Assembly (NCBI RefSeq): GCF_031458255.1
Contig: NZ_JAVDYC010000001.1
Location: 496,001 to 560,000 of the forward strand
From: Catenuloplanes niger
GTDB taxonomy: Bacteria > Actinomycetota > Actinomycetes > Mycobacteriales > Micromonosporaceae
Direction of reading: 5' to 3'
Length of the DNA: 64,000 nt
The position numbers and the translations under genes are program-made. Shown here in pieces: positions 47,861 through 56,551 of this stretch. The notes under the pieces were generated by a model. The model was not told where the DNA came from and made no database searches. It saw only the letters and a program-made list of their open reading frames with translations. Every line of letters begins with the position of its first letter. The stretch's first letter is position 1.

Positions 47861-49819
47861 TCATGACAGCGCGGGTGCCGCCCGGTGGGACCACTCCGCC
47901 GCCCACGCGGCGAACTCGTCGGGCGGCAGCGGGCGGCAGAACAGGTAGCCCTGGCCGATCTCGCAGCCCATCTCGCCGAGCGCGCGGTGGGTGCGTTCGT
48001 CCTCCACGCCCTCCACCACGACCTGCAGGCCGAGCGCGTGGGCCAGCTCGACCATCGCGGTCACGATCGGGCGGCCCCGGGGCGTGGAGAGGATCTCCGT
48101 GGTGAACTGGCGGTCGATCTTCAACTCGTCCAGCGGCATCACCTGGAGGTAGCTCATCGACGAGTAGCCGGTGCCGAAGTCGTCGATCGAGAGCAGCACG
48201 CCGCGGTCGCGCATGTCGCGCAGCGCGGCGGTGGCCCGGACCGGGTCGTCGACCAGCGCGCTCTCGGTGATCTCGATGGTCAGCTGTCCGGCGGCGGTGC
48301 CGTAGCGGTCCATCAGCGCGGCCACCCGCGCCGGGAAGCCGGGGTCGAGCAGGTTGGACGCACCGACGTTCACCGACACCGGTGTCAGCAGGCCCTCGTG
48401 CCGCCAGCGCTGGTGCTGGGCGAGCGCGGCCTCCAGCACCGCCTCGGTGAGCGGGCGCATCAGGTCGCTCTGCTCCGCGGTCGGGATGAACAGGTGCGGG
48501 CCGAGCAGTCCGCGCGCCGGGTGCCGCCACCGGACCAGCGCCTCGGCGCCGCACAGCGCGCGGGTGCCGACCCGCACCTTCGGCTGGTAGTGCAGTTCCA
48601 GCTCGCCGTTCTCGATCGCCCGGCGCAGCTCGCCGAGCAGGGTGAGCTGCTCGAAGCTGTTCGAGTCAGCCTCCGGGTCGTACATGCTGATGCCGTTGTG
48701 CCCGCGTTTCGCCGCGTACATGGCGACGTCCGCGTGCTGGAGCAGTTCGGCCGCGCCGGTGCTGGGCTCCGGGTAGTACGCGACGCCGATGCTGCCGCTG
48801 ATGTCCAGCGTGAGGCCCTCCAGCTCGGCCGGCCCGCACAGCCCGGCGAGCATGCGCCGGCCGATCTCCATCACCTCGTCGGCGGAGTCGACCGCGGACA
48901 GCAGCACCGCGAACTCGTCACCGCCGAGCCGCGCGACCACGTCCGTGCCGCGGGACGCGCCGGTCAGCCGCCGGGCGACCTCCTGCAGCAGCAGGTCGCC
49001 GGCGTGGTGGCCGAGCGTGTCGTTGACCTCCTTGAACCGGTTCAGGTCGATCAGCAGCAGGCCGACGCCGGACCCGCCCGGTACCGTACGCGCGATGGCC
49101 TTCTCGATGCCCTCGGTGAGCAGGTCGCGGTTGGCGACGCCGGTGAGCGCGTCGTGGCTGGCCCGGTACCGGCTCTCCGCGGCCTGGCGCTCGGTGCTGC
49201 GCTGGTAGACCAGCAGCACGACGGAGCAGAAGACGACCAGCGCCAGGTCGGCCACGGAGATCACGCCCACCGCCAGCTTGATCCGGTCGCTCTCCCGCTG
49301 TGCCTCCCGGAGCCGGTCGCCGATCTCCAGGTTGTTCCGCGCGATGTTGTTCGAGGCCTGCTTGCGCAGCGCGGCGGCGCTCAGTGCGGCCTGCCGGGCC
49401 TGCTGGCGCACCAGCTCCGCGTCGTCGCCGCGGGTCGCGTCGACCAGGTTCCGCAGCGTGTAGCTGTACCCGCCGTAGGTGTTCTGCAGCGACCGGGCCT
49501 GCGCGCTGTCGTCCGGGCCGCCGTGCGCGTTGAGCCAGCGCAGGTTCTCCTCGGCCGAGCCGATCGAGCCGGTCAGCACCGAGCGTCCCTGCGCGCTCTG
49601 CTGGTCCAGGAAGTCCACCAGCAGCTCGTACTCAATGTTGATTTTGAGGTAGATCTCGTTCCACTGCTGACTGACCTGTTGCCGGGCGGCGACGGACGCG
49701 GAGGCCTGTGCGGCGCTGCGGGCGCTGACGAACGCGAGACCGGCGAGCAGCATCAGGCCGATCATGAGCGCCACGATCGCGCTGCGGGCGACCGCGCGAC
49801 GCTGCAACCAGTGGCGCAT
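47861..49819 (-). CDS. Membrane GGDEF-EAL protein (diguanylate cyclase/phosphodiesterase)
   Basis: 652 residues. TM1 (about 12-32) and TM2 (about 182-204) enclose a helical extracytoplasmic sensor (33-181). The GGDEF domain has intact RLGGDEF (297-303) and an upstream inhibitory I-site RGTD (290-293, five residues before). The EAL domain has EAL at 426-428, NVGASNLLD, the two Asp in SIDDFGTGYSS, the Lys in DELKIDRQF and the Glu in VVEGVED. Both activities look intact, so it could make and break c-di-GMP in response to an outside signal. It is 83 bp from a divergent solute-binding lipoprotein, with a PilZ receptor nearby. Confidence 0.95.
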   Translation of the reverse strand: MRHWLQRRAVARSAIVALMIGLMLLAGLAFVSARSAAQASASVAARQQVSQQWNEIYLKINIEYELLVDFLDQQSAQGRSVLTGSIGSAEENLRWLNAHGGPDDSAQARSLQNTYGGYSYTLRNLVDATRGDDAELVRQQARQAALSAAALRKQASNNIARNNLEIGDRLREAQRESDRIKLAVGVISVADLALVVFCSVVLLVYQRSTERQAAESRYRASHDALTGVANRDLLTEGIEKAIARTVPGGSGVGLLLIDLNRFKEVNDTLGHHAGDLLLQEVARRLTGASRGTDVVARLGGDEFAVLLSAVDSADEVMEIGRRMLAGLCGPAELEGLTLDISGSIGVAYYPEPSTGAAELLQHADVAMYAAKRGHNGISMYDPEADSNSFEQLTLLGELRRAIENGELELHYQPKVRVGTRALCGAEALVRWRHPARGLLGPHLFIPTAEQSDLMRPLTEAVLEAALAQHQRWRHEGLLTPVSVNVGASNLLDPGFPARVAALMDRYGTAAGQLTIEITESALVDDPVRATAALRDMRDRGVLLSIDDFGTGYSSMSYLQVMPLDELKIDRQFTTEILSTPRGRPIVTAMVELAHALGLQVVVEGVEDERTHRALGEMGCEIGQGYLFCRPLPPDEFAAWAAEWSHRAAPALS

Positions 49820-49902
49820 GCGGCCGCACCTCCTTCCGCCTCGCCCATCGACCGGGGCCGGGTTTCCCTGAGCTAATCCGGAACGGTGCCGATGGGACCG
49901 GC

Positions 49903-50943
49903 ATGGACGTGTCCCGCCGGGTCCTCGCCGCGCTGCTCACGCTCACCGTCACCGCCGGCTGCTCCGGCTCCGGCGACCGGCGGACCGGGACGGTGGCGTT
50001 CCTGGTCGCGAGCCGCCAGTTCGGCTTCGTGCAGGAGATGACGCTGGGCTTCGCGCACGGCGTCGACGAGGTCGGCGGCGTGGCGCACCTCGAGTCGGGC
50101 CCGGGCGTGGCGGACAACACCGCGGAGCTCCGGGAGTTCGCCGAGGTGGAGCAGACGTCGCCGGCCGGTCTGTCGATCTTCACACTGAGCCCGGAGCTGT
50201 TCGCCGACTCGCTCGGCAGCACGGTCGCGCGCGGCACGCCGGTGATCGCGGTGCACTCGCCGCCGTCGCCGGGCTCCGGCATCCGGCTGTTCGTCGGCAA
50301 CGACAACTACCAGCTCGGCGCGATGCTCGGCGAGGCGGTCGCGGCCCGGCTGCCGTCCTCGACCGGCGGCGTCATCGTGATCGGCTCGGTCTCGCCCGGC
50401 ATCCCGTCGCTCGACCGCCGGGTGGCCGGCGTGCGCGAGGCGCTCCACCGGCGGCTGCCCACCGCGGTCGTGGTCGGCCCGTTCGACACCAAGCAGGAGC
50501 CCGAGGCGAACCTGCGCGCCTGGCAGACGCTGCGCAACGCGAACCCGGACGCGCTCGCGTTCATCGGCATCAGCGGCCGCGACGTCAGCTCGATCGCCTC
50601 GCTGCGCGAGTCCGGTCGCGATCCGTGGGTCGCCGCCGCGATCGGCTTCGACGACAAGGCGCTGACGCTGGCGAAGAAGGACCGCATGGTGCTGGTCTCC
50701 GCCGAGACCTACCTGCAGGGCGAGGTCGCCGGCCGCCTCCAGGCGCTGACCGCGAAGACCGGCCGGCCGTTGCCGATCGGCTGGATCCAGACGCCCGGCC
50801 TGCTCATCGACTCCGGCAACGCGGCCGCGGTCATCGGCCGGCAGTTCTCCGAGCAGCGCCGCCGCGAGTGGTTCCGCGAGACGGCCGGCACCATCGTGCA
50901 CTCGCCGGAACAGTTCCTCCGCCCGCTCGCCGACGCGGTGTGA
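49903..50943 (+). CDS. Sugar-type periplasmic binding protein, lipoprotein
   Basis: 346 residues. The lipoprotein signal MDVSRRVLAALLTLTVTAGC ends with lipobox TAGC at Cys20. The mature part is a type I (ribose/galactose-binding) fold: TVAFLVASRQFGFVQEMTLG, GTPVIAVHSPPSPGSG, GNDNYQLGAMLGEAVAARL, GVIVIGSVSPGIPSLDRRVA, AAIGFDDKALTLAKKDRMVL. There is no permease or ATPase in the vicinity. Divergence from a membrane GGDEF-EAL gene suggests it presents a ligand to that sensor rather than to a transporter. This link is inferred. Confidence 0.9.
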   Translation: MDVSRRVLAALLTLTVTAGCSGSGDRRTGTVAFLVASRQFGFVQEMTLGFAHGVDEVGGVAHLESGPGVADNTAELREFAEVEQTSPAGLSIFTLSPELFADSLGSTVARGTPVIAVHSPPSPGSGIRLFVGNDNYQLGAMLGEAVAARLPSSTGGVIVIGSVSPGIPSLDRRVAGVREALHRRLPTAVVVGPFDTKQEPEANLRAWQTLRNANPDALAFIGISGRDVSSIASLRESGRDPWVAAAIGFDDKALTLAKKDRMVLVSAETYLQGEVAGRLQALTAKTGRPLPIGWIQTPGLLIDSGNAAAVIGRQFSEQRRREWFRETAGTIVHSPEQFLRPLADAV

Positions 50944-50966
50944 GAGGCCGAGAGCCGTCATGCGTT

Positions 50967-51047
50967 TCCCGCTTCCGGCGTGGCCGCTCCGGGCGTGCTC
51001 CCGCGGGCACCGATCGGCCGCGGGCGGCCTCCCTGCACGTCCCGCGG
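50967..51047 (-). repeat. Dispersed GC-rich element, copy B
   Basis: Read on the minus strand it carries GCGGGAC, GCAGGGAGGCCGCCCGCG, GATCGGTGCCCGCGGGAG and GCCGGAAGCGGGA in the same order and spacing as the plus-strand copy at 36486-36565, with differences concentrated in the spacer after GGGAGCAC. It lies between the ends of two convergent solute-binding-protein genes. Confidence 0.8.
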
Positions 51048-51108
51048 TGGGTCACCACGACCCCGGCGCGCCCGCTCCGACCGGAGCGGACGGGTCGGTT
51101 GACACGGG

Positions 51109-52395
51109 TCAGTTGACGCCGAGGCTGGCGGCGAGGCGGCGGCCCTCGGCGACCGCGTCCCGCCAGGCCTCGGTCTCGGTCTTGTCGCCGCGCTCGAACG
51201 CGCCGAGCTGCCGGATGTAGACCCGCTGCACGTCCGCGTCGGCCGGCGCCTCGTACACGCGGTGCGCGCGCTGGGCCGAGTCGCCGAACACCTCGACCGT
51301 GACCTGGCCGCCGAAGTACGCGTCCGGTTCGCGCAGCGCCGGCATCGTGTAGGTGGCGGGCGCGGCCGGGAACAGCGCGGCGTCCGTGAACGCGCGGGCC
51401 TGGTTCGCCGGCGACAGGAGCCAGGCCACGATCTCGTACGCCAGCGCCGGGTCCCGCCCGTTGACCGGCAGCGACAGGAACGACCCGCCGTAGTTCGCGC
51501 CGGCCGCCGGCCCGGACGCCACCCGCCAGTCCCCGGCCGCGTCCGGCGCCGCGGTCTTGATGTCGTAGCCGAGCCAGGCCGCGCCCAGCTCGGTCGCCAG
51601 CGTCCCGTTCCGCAGCCCGGCCTTCCAGGCCGCGTCGTCCTCGACCGGGATGCCCGCGCTCACACCGGTCCCGACCAGCCGCGCCGCCGTGTCCCAGGCC
51701 GCGCGCACGTGCGCGCCGTCGCCGACGAAGTGGTTCGACTCGTCGATGAACCGCTTCGTACCCTGGCAGATGACGATCGTGAACAGTTCCGGCGCGTTGC
51801 GGAGCAGTTTCACGCCGGGCAGCGCCCGCGCGATCGCGATGCCCGCCTCGAAGTAGTCGTTCCAGCTGCCGAGTTGCGCCGTCACCTCGCCCGGCTCGAC
51901 CGGCAGGCCGGCCCGCTCGAACACGTCCGCGCGGTAGAACATGGCGGTCGGGCCGATGTCGATCGGGAAGCCGATCAGCCGGTTGTCCGGCGCGCTGGCC
52001 TGCTGCCACTTCCACGGCAGATACAGGCCGGCCACCTCGTCCGCGCCGACCCGGTGCAGGTCCGTGAAGAGGTCCGCGCGGGGCAGGAACGAGGCGATCT
52101 CCTCGCCCTTGATCCCGGCGATCGACGGCACCCCCTCGGCCGGCCCGGCCAGCGCCTCGGTCAGCCGCGCCCGGAAGTCGCCCTCGATCAGGGTCGGCTT
52201 GAGCGCGGTCCGCGGCGCGAAGTGGCGCACCGCGTCGGCCAGGACCGTGTCGCTCAGCCCGCCGGGCCAGTACCAGAGCACGGTTTCGCCGGTTTTGTCC
52301 GCGGCGCCGGATCCGTCCGCGCCGCAGGCGCCCATCGCCGGCGAGGCCACCAGTCCCGTCGCGACACGCAGGACTTGCCGACGGGACAGCGACAC
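51109..52395 (-). CDS. Extracellular solute-binding protein (family 1), Tat-type lipoprotein
   Basis: 428 residues from GTG 52395 (GAGGAGG eight bases upstream; an earlier ATG at 52422 has none). The signal VSLSRRQVLRVATGLVASPA has a twin Arg, and the lipobox is MGAC. The mature fold is the maltose/oligosaccharide-binding type: TVLWYWPGGLSDTVLADAVR, SIAGIKGEEIASFLPRADLF, TAMFYRADVFERAGLPVEPG and TRLAAAL-like helices ending EAWRDAVAEGRRLAASLG. No transporter genes are adjacent. It is divergent from the PilZ gene (77 bp), within a c-di-GMP island. Confidence 0.9.
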   Translation of the reverse strand: MSLSRRQVLRVATGLVASPAMGACGADGSGAADKTGETVLWYWPGGLSDTVLADAVRHFAPRTALKPTLIEGDFRARLTEALAGPAEGVPSIAGIKGEEIASFLPRADLFTDLHRVGADEVAGLYLPWKWQQASAPDNRLIGFPIDIGPTAMFYRADVFERAGLPVEPGEVTAQLGSWNDYFEAGIAIARALPGVKLLRNAPELFTIVICQGTKRFIDESNHFVGDGAHVRAAWDTAARLVGTGVSAGIPVEDDAAWKAGLRNGTLATELGAAWLGYDIKTAAPDAAGDWRVASGPAAGANYGGSFLSLPVNGRDPALAYEIVAWLLSPANQARAFTDAALFPAAPATYTMPALREPDAYFGGQVTVEVFGDSAQRAHRVYEAPADADVQRVYIRQLGAFERGDKTETEAWRDAVAEGRRLAASLGVN

Positions 52396-52471
52396 GGCAC
52401 GGACCTCCTCTGCAATTCCCACCCTACTGCGATTAGCCCGTTCTAAACCCTTTTATCGGTACGTTTGTGAC

Positions 52472-53233
52472 ATGGCGGATCTTCAGGGATGGGTGAACGT
52501 GCCGGTCCGGGTCGAGCCCGGCGGTGAGGCGGTCGTGATGGCCGCCGGCGACCGGTCGCTGCACCTGCGACGGGACGCCGGCACCTGGACCGGCCTGGAG
52601 CCGTTCGACACGGTCTCGCTGGTCCGCGTCACGCCGCTCGGCCGCTGGTGGGCCGCGGTCCGCGAGATCGACGGCGCCGACCTGCACCTCGGCGTCCCCC
52701 GCCCCACCGGCGCGGACCGCCGCCGCTACGCCCGGCAGCCGGTCGCCTCCACCATCACGGTCTGGTGGCCCGGCGCGGACGAGCCCGCCACCGGCAACAC
52801 CACCGACATGTCGGTCGGCGGCTTCTCCGCCCGGCTCGACCGCGAGGTCCCGGCCGGCGTCACCGTCGCCGCCCGCATCTTCCTCGGCGAGTCCCCGATG
52901 ACGTGCATCGCCGCCACCGTCGACGGGCGCCTCGGCAAAGCCCGCTTCGCGTTCACCCACCTGCGCCCGACCGACCGCGACATGGTCGCCGCCATCACCT
53001 GGACCACCGGTGCCGACGGCGCCGCCGTGCCCAGCGGCCCGGCCTGGCTCTGGGGCTCCGCCGGCTCCGCCCGGGTCACGTTCGCCGCCACCGCCCTCGG
53101 CGGCGCCATCAGCGGCGACGGCCTCACGGTTCACCGCGGCGAGCGCGTCGTGCTGGCCATCGACGACAAACTGCTCCTCGCGCGCGTCGTCTCGCTGGCC
53201 GGCGGTCGTCCCCGCCTCGCCTGGGACGACTGA
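52472..53233 (+). CDS. PilZ-domain c-di-GMP receptor protein
   Basis: 253 residues. N-terminal YcgR-like beta-barrel (about 1-85, VNVPVRVEPGGEAVVMAAGD) followed by the PilZ domain: RRRYARQPV (R-x-x-x-R, about 90-94) and DMSVGGFSARL (D/N-x-S-x-x-G), both c-di-GMP contacts. The C-terminal 70 residues have no recognised domain. The nearby GGDEF-EAL enzyme is the obvious source of the ligand; what the protein controls is unknown. Confidence 0.88.
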   Translation: MADLQGWVNVPVRVEPGGEAVVMAAGDRSLHLRRDAGTWTGLEPFDTVSLVRVTPLGRWWAAVREIDGADLHLGVPRPTGADRRRYARQPVASTITVWWPGADEPATGNTTDMSVGGFSARLDREVPAGVTVAARIFLGESPMTCIAATVDGRLGKARFAFTHLRPTDRDMVAAITWTTGADGAAVPSGPAWLWGSAGSARVTFAATALGGAISGDGLTVHRGERVVLAIDDKLLLARVVSLAGGRPRLAWDD

Positions 53234-53425
53234 CTCCCGCCCCGGCACCGTCCGAGGTGGCCGGCCGCGTCACCGGCCGGCGGTCGCGCCACCGGCCGGC
53301 GGCCGTGTCACCCGGTGGCGCGGCCGCCGGGACGGGCGTCGCCGCGGAGCAGGCCGGGGACCGGGCGACCGCGGAACGTGGCAGCATCACGATCGGCGGG
53401 TTCCACGGGAGCGGAGGACGGGGCG

Positions 53426-53845
53426 ATGGCGACGGTGCGTGCCGAGGTCTCGGTGGGGGTGCCGGCGGAGCCGGCGTGGGAGGCGGTGGCGGATGTCGGG
53501 GCGGTGCATCGGCGCATGCTGCCGGGACGGGTGCGGGACGCACGGATCGACGGCGACACCAGGATTCTGACGATGCCGGACGGGCACGAGGTCCGCGAGC
53601 TGATCGTGGGGATCGACCACGAGGCGCGCCGGATGGCCTACACCGTCGTGGGTGGACAGCGGTTGCCGATCACCTACCATCACGCGTTCTTTCAGGTCGT
53701 CCCGGAGGACGCCGGCACGTGCCGGCTTCTCTGGGTGACCGACGTGCTGCCACACGGTGCGGCGGCGCACGTCCGCCCCCGCGTGGAACGGGGAATCGCC
53801 GAGATCAGGGACGCCCTGGAGGCCGCCCACCCGGCGGAGCGATGA
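53426..53845 (+). CDS. SRPBCC (polyketide cyclase/START-like) family protein
   Basis: 139 residues. MATVRAEVSVGVPAEPAWEA, VADVGAVHRRMLPGRVRDAR, RMAYTVVGGQRLPITYHHAF, ARPRVERGIAEIRDALEAAH: a single helix-grip domain of the polyketide cyclase 2 type, with the C-terminal long helix. It binds a hydrophobic ligand or acts as a small cyclase or stress protein. It is monocistronic. Confidence 0.82.
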   Translation: MATVRAEVSVGVPAEPAWEAVADVGAVHRRMLPGRVRDARIDGDTRILTMPDGHEVRELIVGIDHEARRMAYTVVGGQRLPITYHHAFFQVVPEDAGTCRLLWVTDVLPHGAAAHVRPRVERGIAEIRDALEAAHPAER

Positions 53846-53984
53846 CCATCACTCGAACGGGTGCAGTACGCAGCGTGACCGCTCACCGTGTCGGCGCAAC
53901 AGATGTGCGGAGAGTGACCACTGTGGTCGTGGCACGACGTGGCCGGCTCCGACGCGGGGAGCGAACGGAGCGCCGGCGGAGTTG

Positions 53985-54048
53985 AGCGGACCGCGAGGTT
54001 TGCCCGCGGGAGCATGCGGAACACAACCCCCCGGGGAGCGGGAAAGTC
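53985..54048 (+). repeat. Possible degenerate third copy of the dispersed element
   Basis: TGCCCGCGGGAGCA (about 54001-54014) is followed by CGGGGAGCGGGAAAG (54032-54046). These are the same two 3' blocks as in copies A and B, with a different spacer between them. The 5' half is not recognisable. The gap 53846-54048 holds no gene; a 13-bp dyad GACCAC-T-GTGGTC lies around 53916-53928. Confidence 0.35.
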
Positions 54049-54297
54049 CTAAATGGCCTGTGGCCTCGACTGCGTCGTGGAGTCGGCGGCGACATAGACG
54101 CCACGGCCCTGGTGGCCCTGGAGTTCACCGAGGGTGTTGAGCATGCGGATGGCCATCTTGACCGGCTCGGCGCTGCATTTGTAGGCGACGGTGAGTTCGG
54201 CGATGGAGGGCAGTTTGTCGCCGGGCTTCAGGTCACCGTTCGAGATCTTGGTGCGGATGTCAGCCATGATCTGCTGGTAGATGGGGGTGGCGGGCAT
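54049..54297 (-). CDS. GntR family regulator, DNA-binding domain only
   Basis: 82 residues. The GntR winged helix is PIYQQIMADIRTKISNGDLK, PGDKLPSIAELTVAYKCSAE and PVKMAIRMLNTLGELQGHQGRGVYVA. There is no effector domain, only a short tail. Its codon use is less GC-rich than its neighbours, possibly reflecting transfer or a plasmid-like origin. It is divergent from the SBP-methyltransferase-permease operon, with repeat-containing operators in between, so it probably regulates that operon. Confidence 0.88.
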   Translation of the reverse strand: MPATPIYQQIMADIRTKISNGDLKPGDKLPSIAELTVAYKCSAEPVKMAIRMLNTLGELQGHQGRGVYVAADSTTQSRPQAI

Positions 54298-54387
54298 GGT
54301 GAGGGGCTCCCTTGGTCAGCGCCTGCCATGACATCACGCTCGACCTCGGATAACAAGCATCCCAAGAATCCTCAGTATCCATAGTTG

Positions 54388-54591
54388 ACTTGGAATGAGA
54401 AGCATTCTAGGTTTTCGACCCGAGGGTCCGCCCGTTCTGCTCTTGGTCAGCAACTTTGGGTGACGATGGCGGGCCCTCGCCCCCGAACGGGCCGGCCCGC
54501 GAAACGGCCACCCGGACGCCGTGTTGCCGCCGGAGATCCCCTCGCCGCGCCCCGCGGCCGCTCCCCGGCAACTTGGAATGCATAGAATTCC
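54388..54591 (+). promoter_or_regulatory. ACTTGGAATG direct repeats with dyads, GntR operator candidates
   Basis: ACTTGGAATG occurs at 54388-54397 and 54571-54580. Each copy is part of a dyad: GAATG-N5-CATTC (54393-54407) and GGAAT-N7-ATTCC (54575-54591). The second lies 16 bp before the GTG of the binding-protein gene, the first near the GntR promoter. This 310-bp divergent region is also markedly AT-richer at 54335-54430. No riboswitch signature was found in it. Confidence 0.55.
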
Positions 54592-54607
54592 ACGAAGGGA
54601 TGTTGCA

Positions 54608-55714
54608 GTGGCATCACTGCTGAACCGGCCGCTCAGCCGCCGGACGCTGCTGGCAGGCAGCGCCGCGGCCGGCGTCGGCCTCACCGGGCTGGCCGCCGGT
54701 TGCACGTCGGACCAGGGCCCGGAGACCGCGGCGCCGAGTGGCGAGCTGCGCAAGACCACGTACATGACCGCGTTCGGTCTGCCGGGTCGCGAGGCGGCCG
54801 GTGCGGTGGCGAAGGGCAAGGGCTTCTTCACCGAGGCCGGCCTGGACGTGGAGATCCTCGCGGGCGCGGCCGGCGAGAAGAACTACGCCGCGATGGAGTC
54901 CGGGCAGGTCGACTTCGGCGCGGTGGACTGGTCCGGCGCGGTCCCGCGGTACGCCAAGGGCGGCAAGGCCGTGAAGATCGTGGCCGCGATCCACTCGCAG
55001 ACGCTGATCTCCATGGTGACGCTGCCCAGCACCGGCATCTCCAGCGCGCGACAGCTGATCGGCAAGAAGATCGGCGTGGGTGCCGGCGCGGCGCCGAAGT
55101 CCGTCTTCCCGGCGTACGCGTCGGCGTTCAACATCGAGCCGGCCGAGCTGAAGACCGTGCAGTGGCAGGAGGTCGCGCCGGATCAGGTCGCGGGGCTGCT
55201 CATCGCGGGCAAGGTGGACGCGATCGGCCTGTTCGTCGCGGGTACGCCGGGCGTGCGCAAGGCCGCGATCGGCAAGGGCCTGATCACCAAGGAGCAGGAC
55301 CTGGTGGTGCTGCCGTACAGCGACGGCCTGACCGACCTGATGGGCAACGTGCTGACCGCGCGCACCCAGCTCATCCAGGAGCAGCCGCAGCTGGTCCGGG
55401 ACTTCACGAACGCGCTGATGAAGGGCCTGGACTACGCGGTCAACAACCCGGAGGAGGCGGCGAAGATCCTGGCCGAGCAGGTGCCGGAGACCGACCCGGA
55501 GGTGGCGGCCGCGGAACTGGTCATCATGAAGAACTACGTCTACCCGCAGGACACCACGAAGCCGGTCGGCTTCATCGACGTGGCGCGGGCGGCGAAGGGC
55601 GCGGCCATCCTCGAGGGCGTGCTGCAGCTGCCGCCGATCGACGTCGGCGACATGATCGACTTCAACTTCGTTCCCGGCGGTACGCCCGTGGCGGCGTCCG
55701 CGGCGGCGAAGTGA
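54608..55714 (+). CDS. ABC-type nitrate/sulfonate/taurine-like (NMT1 fold) substrate-binding lipoprotein
   Basis: 368 residues. The Tat-like lipoprotein signal is RPLSRRTLLAGSAAAGVG with lipobox LAAGC. The mature type II fold (TYMTAFGLPGREAAGAVAKG, GKGFFTEAGLDVEILAG, YAAMESGQVDFGAVDWSGAV, LIGKKIGVGAGAAPKSVFPA) is that of the SsuA/TauA/ThiY group. The ligand is unknown. The GTG start at 54608 follows GGGA. It is followed after 7 bp by a methyltransferase, then by a matching permease; the ATPase is missing here. Confidence 0.9.
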   Translation: MASLLNRPLSRRTLLAGSAAAGVGLTGLAAGCTSDQGPETAAPSGELRKTTYMTAFGLPGREAAGAVAKGKGFFTEAGLDVEILAGAAGEKNYAAMESGQVDFGAVDWSGAVPRYAKGGKAVKIVAAIHSQTLISMVTLPSTGISSARQLIGKKIGVGAGAAPKSVFPAYASAFNIEPAELKTVQWQEVAPDQVAGLLIAGKVDAIGLFVAGTPGVRKAAIGKGLITKEQDLVVLPYSDGLTDLMGNVLTARTQLIQEQPQLVRDFTNALMKGLDYAVNNPEEAAKILAEQVPETDPEVAAAELVIMKNYVYPQDTTKPVGFIDVARAAKGAAILEGVLQLPPIDVGDMIDFNFVPGGTPVAASAAAK

Positions 55715-55721
55715 GGCGCGC

Positions 55722-56546
55722 GTGACGGACATCCGGCCCTACCCGCTCAGCAATTTGCACGCGGCGTCCACCGCGCACCACGACGCGCTCAGCGACCTGC
55801 TCGACGACGACACCATGTACCGGATCACGAGCCTGATCGACCGGGAGAGCTTCCCGGCGACCGGGCTGGCGTCCGGCACCTGGGCCGGCGCGAGCATGCT
55901 CGAGGTCGGCGCCGGAGCCGGCAGCGTGGCGCAGAAGATGCGCTACCTGGTCGGTGACTCGGGCCGGGTGGTCGCGCTGGACCTGCACCCGGCGATCGCG
56001 CCGGACGGCAACCTCGAGGTGGTGCAGCTCGACCTGCTCTCCGGCGATCCACTGCCCGAGGGGCCGTTCCACCTGATCCACGCGCGGCTGACGCTCGGCC
56101 ACCTGCCACCGCGCAGGGAGATCACGGCGCGCCTCGCCGAGCGGCTGACCCCCGGTGGCTGGCTGTGCCTGGAGGACTTCCGGGCGCGGCGGGTGAACAT
56201 CGCGGTGGCCGGTGCGGGCGCCGAGATCGTCGAGGAGTTCCAGCGGACCGTGGGCGAGAAGGTCTTCGACGCGCACGGTACGGATCCGGGCTGGGCGCCG
56301 AGCATCCACGGCGTCCTGACGGACCTCGGGCTGACCGATGTGGAGACGAAGACGTTCAGCTCGTACTGGGGTGGCGGGAACGCGGGCGCGCGCTTCCTGA
56401 CCGCGATCCACGCGCAGACGTACGACAAGATGCTCGCCGCCGGCATGGCCAAGGACCGGCTGGACCGGGTGCCGGACATCATGGCCCATCCCGCGACGCT
56501 GATCCACGGCCACGAGGTGTTCTCGGTCGTCGGCCAGCGCGCCTGA
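55722..56546 (+). CDS. Class I SAM-dependent methyltransferase
   Basis: 274 residues. Motif I is ASMLEVGAGAGSVAQKMRYL (about 57-76), followed by RVVALDLHPAIAPDGNLEVV, HLIHARLTLGHLPPRREITA and LTPGGWLCLEDFRARRV. It lies between a binding protein and its ABC permease, so it may methylate the imported compound or act on a metabolite made from it. GTG 55722 is 7 bp after the binding-protein stop. Substrate unknown. Confidence 0.88.
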   Translation: MTDIRPYPLSNLHAASTAHHDALSDLLDDDTMYRITSLIDRESFPATGLASGTWAGASMLEVGAGAGSVAQKMRYLVGDSGRVVALDLHPAIAPDGNLEVVQLDLLSGDPLPEGPFHLIHARLTLGHLPPRREITARLAERLTPGGWLCLEDFRARRVNIAVAGAGAEIVEEFQRTVGEKVFDAHGTDPGWAPSIHGVLTDLGLTDVETKTFSSYWGGGNAGARFLTAIHAQTYDKMLAAGMAKDRLDRVPDIMAHPATLIHGHEVFSVVGQRA

Positions 56547-56551
56547 GAGAC

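Noticed and set aside
47798-47866. 22-codon open frame with ATG after the MFS gene.
   Set aside because: No ribosome binding site, overlaps the end of the GGDEF-EAL gene, and no recognisable feature.
54298-54607. Possible TPP or SAM riboswitch before the NMT1-type binding protein.
   Set aside because: I looked for the TPP CUGAGA/ACCUGA elements and for SAM-box features and did not find them; the repeats fit a GntR operator better.
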